A stretch of DNA of 14,210 nt from Streptomyces violaceoruber (GTDB lineage Bacteria; Actinomycetota; Actinomycetes; Streptomycetales; Streptomycetaceae). Shown piece after piece: positions 6,997-13,737 of this stretch. The translations under genes and the position numbers were made by a program. The notes beneath the pieces are model-generated. The model was given only the letters and a program-made list of their open reading frames with translations. It did not search any database and was not told the DNA's origin. Location of the stretch: positions 1 to 14,210 of the forward strand of contig JODI01000167.1 in NCBI GenBank assembly GCA_000720805.1, written 5' to 3'. The number at the start of each line of letters is the position of its first letter. Position 1 is the first letter of the stretch.

Positions 6997-7542
6997 TCAG
7001 GTCCGATGCCGGACGTCGGAGTGCGCGGAGTGCGCGGTCAGCTTGCCGAGCAACTCGATGAGGGTCTGCTGCTCGTCCTCGCTGAGGGCGCCCGCCCACT
7101 CCTGTTCACGTGCGTTGTGTGCCTGGAAGGCAGTGGCGATCGCATGCAGGCCGGCCTCGGTGAGGCCGAGCTGGACCGCGCGCCCGTCGTAGGAGGCGCG
7201 CTCCTTGCTCACCAGGCCGTCCCGTTCCAGCGTGTTCACCAGCGCCGACACGGCGGCTCGGCTCATGCCGGACAGCTCCGCGACCTTCTTCGCCTCGACC
7301 GGGCCCGACAGCCAGATGGCGAACAGCACTCGGAAGCCGGGCCATGACCAGCCGCGAGGCCGGTGTACGGCGGATTCGAGGTCGTAGACGAGCATGTTGG
7401 CCGCGCGGTGGAGGGTGAGCACCAGCCGCATGGCGAGCGGGTCGATGCCGGGAAGTTCCCGCGACGCCCGGTCGACGGCGTGGTCGATGAACGACCAGAA
7501 GTGCAGGTGGTCGGCATCCAGCGGTTCCGGTTCCTGGGTCAC
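6997..7542 (-). CDS. MarR-family transcriptional regulator
   Basis: A 181-residue protein with a MarR winged helix domain at about residues 65-140: WPGFRVLFAIWLSGPVEAKKVAEL, the recognition helix MSRAAVSALVNTLERDGLV, then the wing KERASYDGRAVQLGLTEAG. The flanking helices (about 10-60 and 140-175) would form the dimer interface. MarR proteins commonly repress aromatic-acid operons and release DNA on binding the substrate; the homoprotocatechuate regulator HpcR/HpaR of enterobacteria belongs to this family. Divergence from hpaC fits that role. The start is GTG at 7542, because an in-frame TAG lies only 4 codons upstream and no Shine-Dalgarno site is present. The N-terminal extension of about 35 residues is longer than in many MarR proteins. 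Confidence 0.92.
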   Translation of the reverse strand: MTQEPEPLDADHLHFWSFIDHAVDRASRELPGIDPLAMRLVLTLHRAANMLVYDLESAVHRPRGWSWPGFRVLFAIWLSGPVEAKKVAELSGMSRAAVSALVNTLERDGLVSKERASYDGRAVQLGLTEAGLHAIATAFQAHNAREQEWAGALSEDEQQTLIELLGKLTAHSAHSDVRHRT

Positions 7543-7548
7543 AGTCGG

Positions 7549-7554
7549 AGTCTA
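7549..7554 (-). promoter_or_regulatory. Candidate -10 element of a leaderless MarR transcript
   Basis: On the reverse strand TAGACT fits the actinobacterial TAnnnT -10 pattern and ends 6 bases before the GTG start. Transcription would then begin at or next to the start codon. The lack of any ribosome site agrees with a leaderless message. No convincing -35 hexamer is seen. Confidence 0.45.
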
Positions 7555-7570
7555 GGGCCCTTCTGATGGA

Positions 7571-7583
7571 TCTCCGTGGGAGA
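7571..7583. promoter_or_regulatory. Dyad in the marR-hpaC divergent region, possible operator
   Basis: TCTCC-GTG-GGAGA is a perfect 13-bp dyad about 30 bp upstream of the MarR start, overlapping where a -35 region would lie. MarR proteins bind dyads of about this size or longer in divergent promoters. It is a candidate only; the remaining 7543-7848 gap has no clear hpaC promoter by eye. Confidence 0.3.
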
Positions 7584-7667
7584 AGGAGCGGCGTTCGGTG
7601 CGTGCGATCGCCGTGCGGCGTGGAGGGTCATGTGGCGGAACCACCTGGCCCTTCGCGCCGTGCGGCA

Positions 7668-7707
7668 TGGGGGTCCCCCCGCTCGAGCGAAGTCGAGAGT
7701 GGGGGAG
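7668..7707. repeat. Streptomyces palindromic intergenic repeat
   Basis: A G-run and a C-run, then CTCGA (7682-7686), loop GCGAAG (7687-7692) and TCGAG (7693-7697), then GTGGGGGAG. The inner stem is perfect and the C-run 7675-7680 can pair with the G-run 7701-7705. The core CTCGAGCGAAGTCGAG with G/C-rich arms is a widespread Streptomyces intergenic hairpin, which also supports the genus call. It lies in the leader region, about 140 bases before the hpaC start, so it may affect transcription or message stability there. Confidence 0.75.
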
Positions 7708-7836
7708 TGCGTGCCGGGCGTCGCGACGCCGCGGAGATCGCAGGTCTCCTCTCGGCCGCGCGTCCCGACGTGCGGCCGGGTAGCCCAGGCCGCTCCTCCT
7801 CCGTCAAGGCGGACGGTGTGGCGGGCGATCGATCCC

Positions 7837-7841
7837 AAGGA
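7837..7841 (+). promoter_or_regulatory. Ribosome binding site fixing the hpaC start
   Basis: AAGGA, 7 bases before the ATG at 7849. It decides against the frame's upstream GTG at 7576, which would add 91 residues translated through the palindromic repeat. Confidence 0.7.
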
Positions 7842-7848
7842 ACCTCGT

Positions 7849-8352
7849 ATGCCCGAAGCACTCGCTCCCCCCAGTCCCGGCGCGCTGCGTGCCTGCATGT
7901 CCCGTTTCGCCACCGGCGTCACGGTGGTGTCGTACGCGACCGGCAGTGGTCCGCGGGGCGCCACCATGAACTCCTTCACGTCCGTGTCCGCCGAACCGCC
8001 GCTGGTCCTGATCAGCGTCGCCCGCCGGGCCCGCTGCCACGACCAGCTGGCCGACGGGCCCTTCTGCGTGAACATCCTCGGTGCCGAACAGGAGCAGTTG
8101 GCCCGGCTGTTCGCGGGGGCCCCGAGCACCGCGGAGCCCCGCTGGGCCCAGGGCGCGCGCGTCCCCCGACTGGCCGACCCACTCGCCTGGGTGGAGTGCG
8201 AGCCCTGGCGCGCGTACGACGGCGGCGACCACACCCTGGTCCTCGGCCGCGTCACCGACCTCGGTCACCGCGACGGCGACGCCCTGACCTACGCCTGGAG
8301 CCGTTTCGCGTCCACGACCGAGTCGACCGACGGCATCGAGCACCTTTTCTGA
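7849..8352 (+). CDS. hpaC: Flavin reductase component of 4-hydroxyphenylacetate 3-monooxygenase
   Basis: A 167-residue NAD(P)H:flavin oxidoreductase, which would supply reduced flavin to the HpaB monooxygenase encoded next. The flavin-reductase fold is visible from residue 14: RACMSRFATGVTVVSYATG, then the flavin-binding stretch GATMNSFTSVSAEPPLVLISV (about 37-57), FCVNILGAEQEQLARLFAG (72-90) and the GDH motif (126-128) in YDGGDHTLVLGRV, associated with NADH binding in this family. The length matches short-chain two-component reductases. The 60-base gap to hpaB is C-rich without a terminator, so both should be on one transcript. Reductases of this fold also partner other monooxygenases; the hpaB neighbour decides the call. 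Confidence 0.88.
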   Translation: MPEALAPPSPGALRACMSRFATGVTVVSYATGSGPRGATMNSFTSVSAEPPLVLISVARRARCHDQLADGPFCVNILGAEQEQLARLFAGAPSTAEPRWAQGARVPRLADPLAWVECEPWRAYDGGDHTLVLGRVTDLGHRDGDALTYAWSRFASTTESTDGIEHLF

Positions 8353-8412
8353 AGCTCTTCCGCCCGTCCCACCCCCCTCTCGCGCCCCACCCCACTCCCC
8401 AGGAGAACCACC

Positions 8413-9879
8413 ATGGCCGCACGCACCGGCAAGGAATTCCTCGATCGCCTCTCCCAGTCCCGCCCCACCGTGCACATCCAGGGCGAGACACTCACCGGAG
8501 GAATCCAGGAGCACCCCGCTTTCCGCAACGTGGTGCGGACCTACGCCGAGCTGTACGACCTCCAGCACAGCGACGAACACAAGGACGTCCTCACGTACGC
8601 CTCCCCCACCTCCGGCGAGCCGGTCGGCACGTCCTTCCTCACCCCCCGCACACCCGACGATCTCGTCAAGCGCCGTCAGGCCTTCAAGGTGTGGGCCGAC
8701 CACAGCAACGGCATGCTGGGCCGCACCGGCGACTACATGAACAGCTCCCTGATGGCCCTCGCCTCGGCCGCCGACTGGTTCGCCCAGGCCAACCCCGCCT
8801 TCGGCGAGAACATCCGCCGCTACTACGAGAAGGCCCGCGAAGAGGATCTGCTGTGCACACACACGCTGATCCCGCCGCAGGTCAACCGGGCGGTGGCGGG
8901 CACCCAACAGGCGGGCGGCAAGCTCGCGGCACGCATCGTGAAGGAGGACGACAACGGCGTGGTGATCCGCGGGGCGCGCATGCTCGCCACCATCGCCCCC
9001 TTCGCCGACGAGATGCTCGTCTTCCCCTCGACCGTGCTCCGCGGCACCCCCGAGGACAAGCCGTACTCGTACGCCTTCGCCATCCCCAACGACACCCCCG
9101 GCCTGCGCTACATCGCCCGCGAGCCCCTCGACTACGACCGACCGCACCACGACCACCCCCTCGCCTCCCGCTTCGAGGAATCGGACTGTGTGGTCGTCTT
9201 CGACGACGTGCACGTGCCCTTCGAGCGCTGCTTCGCCCTCGGCGACGCCGAGCTGTGCAACGGCTTCTACTCCCAGACCGCCTCCGTGGTGCACATGACG
9301 CACCAGGTCGTGACCCGCACGACCGCCAAGACCGAGTACATCCTCGGACTGGTGACACTGCTGACGGAGGCCATCGGCATCGAGCAGTTCCAGCACGTCC
9401 AGGAGGACATCGCCGAGATCATCACCACCCTGGAGACGCTGCGCGCCTTCCTCCGCGCGGCGGAAGCCGACGCCGAGGTCAACGAGTACGGGGTGCTGAC
9501 CCCGGCCTGGGCCCCCCTCAACGCCGCGCGCAACCTCTACCCCAAGCTCTACCAGCGCTTCCCGCAGATCCTGCGCAAGCTCGGCGCCTCCGGCCTGATG
9601 GCCACCCCGACCGAACTCGACATCACGGGCCCGGCGGCCGCCGACATCGAGGCCTACCTCCAGTCGGCCACCCTCACCGGCGCCGAGCGCGTGAAGCTCT
9701 TCCGTCTCGTCTGGGACACCTGCATCTCCGCCTTCTCCAGCCGCCAGGCCCTCTACGAGTACTACTTCTTCGGCGACCCCGTCCGCATGGCGGGCGCGTA
9801 CGTGAAGTCGTACGACCGCGAGCCGTACAAGGCGAAGGTCCAGGGCTTCTTGGATCAGCGCAGCCTGGAGCGCTCCTGA
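8413..9879 (+). CDS. hpaB: 4-hydroxyphenylacetate 3-monooxygenase, oxygenase component
   Basis: A 488-residue FADH2-dependent aromatic hydroxylase of the HpaB family. It would convert 4-hydroxyphenylacetate to 3,4-dihydroxyphenylacetate using reduced flavin from HpaC. The acyl-CoA-dehydrogenase-like fold is recognisable: GRTGDYMNSSLMAL (103-116), CTHTLIPPQVNRA (148-160), FEESDCVVVFDDVHVPFERCF, and the C-terminal YEYYFFGDPVRMAGAY. Arg104, Tyr108 and His150 match the Arg, Tyr and His that bind substrate in the Thermus enzyme (R100, Y104, H142). The size is close to the Thermus protein (about 480). AGGAG lies about 9 bases upstream of the ATG. Some relatives hydroxylate other phenols or chlorophenols, but the downstream homoprotocatechuate genes make the named substrate most likely. 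Confidence 0.93.
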   Translation: MAARTGKEFLDRLSQSRPTVHIQGETLTGGIQEHPAFRNVVRTYAELYDLQHSDEHKDVLTYASPTSGEPVGTSFLTPRTPDDLVKRRQAFKVWADHSNGMLGRTGDYMNSSLMALASAADWFAQANPAFGENIRRYYEKAREEDLLCTHTLIPPQVNRAVAGTQQAGGKLAARIVKEDDNGVVIRGARMLATIAPFADEMLVFPSTVLRGTPEDKPYSYAFAIPNDTPGLRYIAREPLDYDRPHHDHPLASRFEESDCVVVFDDVHVPFERCFALGDAELCNGFYSQTASVVHMTHQVVTRTTAKTEYILGLVTLLTEAIGIEQFQHVQEDIAEIITTLETLRAFLRAAEADAEVNEYGVLTPAWAPLNAARNLYPKLYQRFPQILRKLGASGLMATPTELDITGPAAADIEAYLQSATLTGAERVKLFRLVWDTCISAFSSRQALYEYYFFGDPVRMAGAYVKSYDREPYKAKVQGFLDQRSLERS

Positions 9880-11324
9880 TGACGCACCCCCTGGGGAACC
9901 CCCCGTCGAAGATCATCGCTGTCCATCTCAACTACCCCAGCCGGGCCAAGGAGCGCGGCCGGATCCCGGCCCAGCCCTCCTACTTCCTCAAGCCCCCCTC
10001 GTCGCTGGCAGGCACCAAGGAAGCCATCGTCCGCCCGGAGGGGTGTGAACTTCTCGGGTTCGAAGGCGAGATCGCCCTGGTCGTCGGCAGCCGGGCCCAG
10101 CGGGTGCGGCCGGAGGACGGCTGGTCCCACGTGCGGTGGGTGACCGCCGCGAACGACGCCGGGGTCTACGACCTGCGGTATGCCGACCGCGGCTCCAACC
10201 TCCGATCCAAGGGCGCCGACGGCTTCACCCCGATCGGGCCGCGGCTGCTGGACGCGCGCCAACTCGACCCGACCGCACTTCAGTTGCGTACCTGGGTCAA
10301 CGGCGAACTCGTGCAGGACGACACCACCGACACGCTCCTCTTCCCCTTCGGACAGCTCGTCGCCGATCTGTCGAGACTGGTCACCCTGGAGCCCGGGGAC
10401 GTCATCCTTACGGGCACTCCCGCCGGCGCGTCCGTCGTCTCCCCCGGCGACACGGTGGAGGTCGAGGTCACCGGCAGCGGACAGTCCACCGGGCGGCTGC
10501 GCAACCCCGTCGCCTCCGGGCCCGCCCTGGAGACGTACGGAGCGATGCCGAGGACGGACTCGGCGGAACGCGAGGCCGCCCACGGAGCCGCGTTCACCCC
10601 CGAGCCACTGCTCGACGAACGCATCGAGCAAGGACTGCGGTCGGTCGCGGTCGCCACACTCAGCGCGCAGCTGCGGGGGCGCGGACTGCCGCACATGTCC
10701 ATCGACGGGGTACGTCCCACACGGCCGGACGTGAAGATGGTCGGCGTCGCCCACACGCTGCGCTACCTGCCGCTGCGCGAGGACCTGTTCAAGCGGTACG
10801 GCAACGGCATGAACGCCCAGAAGCGGGCCATCGAGCAGCTGCGGCCCGGCCATGTGCTGGTCATGGACGCCCGCCGGGACACATCCGCCGGCACGCTCGG
10901 CGACATCCTCGCCCTGCGTGCCCAGCAGCGCGGCGCGGCCGGGGTGGTCACCGACGGAGGCCTGCGCGACAGCGTCGCCGTCACCGAACTGGGGCTGCCC
11001 GTCTACCACGGCGGAGCCCACCCCTCCGTCCTCGGCCGCCGCCATGTGCCGTGGGACACGGGAGTGCCGATCGCCTGCGGCGGAGCCCTCGTGCAGCCCG
11101 GCGACCTGCTGGTGGGAGACGCGGACGGCGTGGTCGTCGTGCCGCCCGACCTGGCCGAGGACCTGATCACCGACTGCCGGGAGCAGGAACAGCGGGAGCA
11201 CTTCATCACCGAGCAGGTGCGCGCCGGACACGACATCGACGGCCTGTATCCCCTCGGTCCCGACTGGCACAAGATGTACGAGCGGTGGCGCAAGCAGCAC
11301 AGCACGCAAGGAGAGCACGCATGA
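9879..11324 (+). CDS. Two-domain fusion: FAH-fold (HpaG-like) isomerase/hydrolase plus RraA-like aldolase/decarboxylase
   Basis: A 481-residue fusion. Residues about 10-220 are a fumarylacetoacetate-hydrolase-fold domain: GFEGEIALVVG gives the metal-binding Glu62 and Glu64, with Asp93 in ANDAGVYDL, Lys111 in KGADGFTPIGP and the LTGTPAG motif at 177-183. In this operon position it would act on 5-carboxymethyl-2-hydroxymuconate, like HpaG. Residues about 245-460 are an RraA/HMG-aldolase-fold domain with RPTRPDVKMVG, GDILALRAQQRGAAGVVTDGGLRD and GDLLVGDADGVVVVP. Its Asp342-(20 residues)-Arg363-Asp364 matches the D-X20-R-D active-site signature of class II pyruvate aldolases, which also decarboxylate oxaloacetate. 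Classical HpaG fuses two FAH domains; here the second is replaced. The ATG overlaps the hpaB stop in TGATG, and the stop overlaps the next ATG. The exact step split is inferred. Confidence 0.88.
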   Translation: MTHPLGNPPSKIIAVHLNYPSRAKERGRIPAQPSYFLKPPSSLAGTKEAIVRPEGCELLGFEGEIALVVGSRAQRVRPEDGWSHVRWVTAANDAGVYDLRYADRGSNLRSKGADGFTPIGPRLLDARQLDPTALQLRTWVNGELVQDDTTDTLLFPFGQLVADLSRLVTLEPGDVILTGTPAGASVVSPGDTVEVEVTGSGQSTGRLRNPVASGPALETYGAMPRTDSAEREAAHGAAFTPEPLLDERIEQGLRSVAVATLSAQLRGRGLPHMSIDGVRPTRPDVKMVGVAHTLRYLPLREDLFKRYGNGMNAQKRAIEQLRPGHVLVMDARRDTSAGTLGDILALRAQQRGAAGVVTDGGLRDSVAVTELGLPVYHGGAHPSVLGRRHVPWDTGVPIACGGALVQPGDLLVGDADGVVVVPPDLAEDLITDCREQEQREHFITEQVRAGHDIDGLYPLGPDWHKMYERWRKQHSTQGEHA

Positions 11325-12253
11325 AGTTCCGCAGCGACCCGTCCGCCATCCGCGGATCCATCGCTCCCGCCATCACCCCCTTCACCTCGGACGGAGCCGT
11401 CGACCACGACAGCCTGCGCGCGCTGATCCGCTTCCAGCTGGAGTCCGGTTCGCACGGCATCTCCCTGGGCGGCTCCACCGGCGAGCCCAGCGCGCAGAGC
11501 GTCGCCGAACGGATCGCGGGGATGCGGACGGCGGTCGAGGAGATCGGCGACCGGGTGCCGTTCCTGCCCGGGACCGGATCCCACAAGCTCGACGAGACCC
11601 TCGAACTCACCGCCGCAGCGGCGGAGTTGGGTGCCGACGCCGCTCTCGTCATCACGCCGTACTACGCGCGCCCCACGCAGGAGGCGCTGTACCAGTGGTA
11701 CGCGATCGTCGCCCGGGAGTTCCCGGACCTGCCGATCGTCGCCTACAACGTGCCCTCGCGCACCGCCGTCGACATCGCGCCCGAGACGGTGAAGCGGCTG
11801 TTCACCGACTTCGAGAACTTCGTCGGCGTGAAGGAGACCACCAAGGACTTCGAGCACTTCTCGCGCGTGCTGCACGCCTGCGGGCGCTCACTGCTGGTGT
11901 GGTCGGGCATCGAACTGCTCTGTCTGCCGCTGCTCGCGCTCGGCGGTGCGGGGTTCGTCTCGGCCGTCGCCAATCTCGCGCCCGGCGCGGTGGCTCGGAT
12001 GTACGAGCTGTGGGAGGCGGGCGATTTCGACGGTGCCCGCGATATCCACTACCGCCTGCACCCGCTCGTCGACCTCTTGTTCGTCGAGACGAACCCGGCG
12101 CCGGCGAAGTGGGTGCTGCACCAGCAGGGACGTATCACGTCGCCCCACGTCCGCCCGCCGCTCACCTCCCCCACCGACGCGGGCCTGTCGAAGATCCGCG
12201 CGCTGCTCGCCGAGGGCGGCGACCTCACCCAGCAGATCGGAGCCGCGCAGTGA
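11321..12253 (+). CDS. DapA-superfamily aldolase, probable 2,4-dihydroxyhept-2-enedioate aldolase (HpaI role)
   Basis: A 310-residue class I (Schiff-base) aldolase of the dihydrodipicolinate synthase/N-acetylneuraminate lyase superfamily. Seen are the pyruvate-binding GGSTGEPSA (50-58), ITPYYARPTQEAL (111-123), the catalytic Tyr142 in AYNVPSRT and the Schiff-base Lys171 in VGVKETTKD. In the meta-cleavage pathway it would split 4-hydroxy-2-oxoheptane-1,7-dioate into pyruvate and succinic semialdehyde, replacing the unrelated metal-dependent HpaI of E. coli; a DapA-like HpaI subfamily is known from other hpa clusters. The operon position argues against a lysine-biosynthesis role. AAGGAG lies 7 bases before the ATG, and ATGA/GTGA overlaps join it to both neighbours. 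Confidence 0.85.
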   Translation: MKFRSDPSAIRGSIAPAITPFTSDGAVDHDSLRALIRFQLESGSHGISLGGSTGEPSAQSVAERIAGMRTAVEEIGDRVPFLPGTGSHKLDETLELTAAAAELGADAALVITPYYARPTQEALYQWYAIVAREFPDLPIVAYNVPSRTAVDIAPETVKRLFTDFENFVGVKETTKDFEHFSRVLHACGRSLLVWSGIELLCLPLLALGGAGFVSAVANLAPGAVARMYELWEAGDFDGARDIHYRLHPLVDLLFVETNPAPAKWVLHQQGRITSPHVRPPLTSPTDAGLSKIRALLAEGGDLTQQIGAAQ

Positions 12254-13737
12254 GCACCACCCCTGAGCACCTTCCCTCCGTGATCCCGCACTGGATCGGC
12301 GGCGCCCTCGTCGACGCCGCGGACGGACGCACCTTCGACGTAGCCGACCCGGTCTCCAACGCTCCCTACGCACAGGCCGCGCGTGGCTCCGCGGCCGACG
12401 TGGACCGGGCCGTGACGGCTGCCCGGGTCGCGTTCCCGGAGTGGGCCGGGCTGTCCAACCGGGCACGCGTGGGTGTCCTGTACCGGATCGCCGACGCCGT
12501 CGAGGCCCGTCATGACCGGCTCGCCGCCTTCGAGTCCTACGACTCCGGGCTGCCGATCACGCAGGCCCGCGGCCAGGCGCGGCGCGCCGCCGAGAACTTC
12601 CGCTACTTCGCGGATGTCATCGTGGCCCTCGGCGAGGAGGCCTTCCGGCAGGGCGACGACCAGTTCAGCTATGTGGTGCGCACACCGGTGGGAGTCGCCG
12701 GGCTGATCACTCCCTGGAACACCCCGTTCATGCTGGAGAGCTGGAAGCTGGCACCCGCGCTGGCGTCCGGCTGCACGCTGATCCTCAAGCCGGCCGAGTG
12801 GACCCCGTTGTCCGCGTCGCTGTGGCCGGAGATCTTCGAAGAGGCAGGCGTGCCCGCCGGGGTGGTGAACATCGTCCACGGCATCGGCGAGGAGGCCGGC
12901 CAGGCCCTCGTCGACCATCCGGACGTGCCGCTGATCTCCTTCACCGGCTCCTCCGACACGGGCCGGCACATCATCCGGTCCTCCGCCGAGCACCTGAAGA
13001 CGGTGTCGATGGAGCTGGGCGGCAAGTCCCCGGTCGTCGTCTTCGCCGACGCCGACCTGGAAGCCGCGCTGGACTCGGTGGTGTTCGGCGTGTTCTCCCT
13101 CAACGGGGAGCGCTGCACGGCAGGTTCACGCGTGCTCGTCGAGCGCCCGCTGTACGAGGAGTTCACCCGGCGACTGGCGGAGCGGGCCGCGAACGTACGC
13201 GTCGGGCTGCCTTCCGACCCGGCGACCGAGGTCGGCGCACTGGTACACCCCGAACACTACGAGCGCGTCCTGAACTACGTGGAGATCGGCAGGAAGGAGG
13301 GCCGTCTGGTCGCCGGTGGCAGCCGCCCCGACCACCTCGCCGACGGCAACTACCTCCAGCCCACCGTCTTCGCCGACGTCGAACGCGACGCCCGTATCTT
13401 CCAGGAGGAGATCTTCGGCCCGGTCGTGGCCGTCGCTCCCTTCGACGACGAGACCGAGGCCGTGGAACTCGCCAACGCCACGCAGTTCGGTCTGGCCGCC
13501 TACGTCTGGACCTCGGACCTCAAGCGCGGCCACCGCATCGCGCACGCCGTCGAGTCCGGCATGGTCTGGATCAACTCCCACAACGTCCGCGACCTGCGCA
13601 CTCCCTTCGGCGGGGTCAAGGCCTCGGGCGTCGGCCGCGAGGGCGGCGCCCACAGCATCGACTTCTACACCGAATCGAAGATCGTCCACGTCGCCCTCAC
13701 CGAGGTGCACACCCCCCGCTTCGGAGCCACCTCATGA
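12250..13737 (+). CDS. hpaE: 5-carboxymethyl-2-hydroxymuconate semialdehyde dehydrogenase
   Basis: A 495-residue NAD-dependent aldehyde dehydrogenase of full family length. It would oxidise the ring-opened semialdehyde made by HpaD to 5-carboxymethyl-2-hydroxymuconate. Seen are the oxyanion Asn157 in ITPWNTPFML, the nucleotide-binding Lys180 in LKPAEWTP, FTGSSDTGRHI (231-241), the general base Glu255 in MELGGKSP and the catalytic nucleophile Cys289 in LNGERCTAGSR. IFQEEIFGPVV and PFGGVKASGVGREGG close the fold; the last resembles HpaE and betaine-aldehyde dehydrogenases. The GTG start overlaps the aldolase stop by 4 bases and has GGAG 7 bases upstream. Sequence alone gives the ALDH family; the operon gives the substrate. 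Confidence 0.9.
   Translation: MSTTPEHLPSVIPHWIGGALVDAADGRTFDVADPVSNAPYAQAARGSAADVDRAVTAARVAFPEWAGLSNRARVGVLYRIADAVEARHDRLAAFESYDSGLPITQARGQARRAAENFRYFADVIVALGEEAFRQGDDQFSYVVRTPVGVAGLITPWNTPFMLESWKLAPALASGCTLILKPAEWTPLSASLWPEIFEEAGVPAGVVNIVHGIGEEAGQALVDHPDVPLISFTGSSDTGRHIIRSSAEHLKTVSMELGGKSPVVVFADADLEAALDSVVFGVFSLNGERCTAGSRVLVERPLYEEFTRRLAERAANVRVGLPSDPATEVGALVHPEHYERVLNYVEIGRKEGRLVAGGSRPDHLADGNYLQPTVFADVERDARIFQEEIFGPVVAVAPFDDETEAVELANATQFGLAAYVWTSDLKRGHRIAHAVESGMVWINSHNVRDLRTPFGGVKASGVGREGGAHSIDFYTESKIVHVALTEVHTPRFGATS

Noticed and set aside
6722..7099. A 125-codon reverse-strand frame overlapping the end of the MarR gene
   Set aside because: No recognisable domain, no ribosome site, and it overlaps the MarR coding region out of frame.
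7576..7848. Extended hpaC start adding 91 residues
   Set aside because: The extension has no flavin-reductase similarity and is translated through a palindromic repeat. AAGGA precedes the ATG at 7849.
7566..9878. A very long open frame that runs through the MarR-hpaC gap, antisense-free, and joins the FAH/RraA gene
   Set aside because: Over this stretch the real genes hpaC and hpaB use other frames with clear family motifs and ribosome sites. The frame is open because of GC bias; the real gene in it starts at 9879.
11321..12253. True DapA for lysine biosynthesis
   Set aside because: The superfamily motifs fit, but overlap with hpaE and the RraA fusion and the whole operon context favour the aldolase of the homoprotocatechuate pathway.
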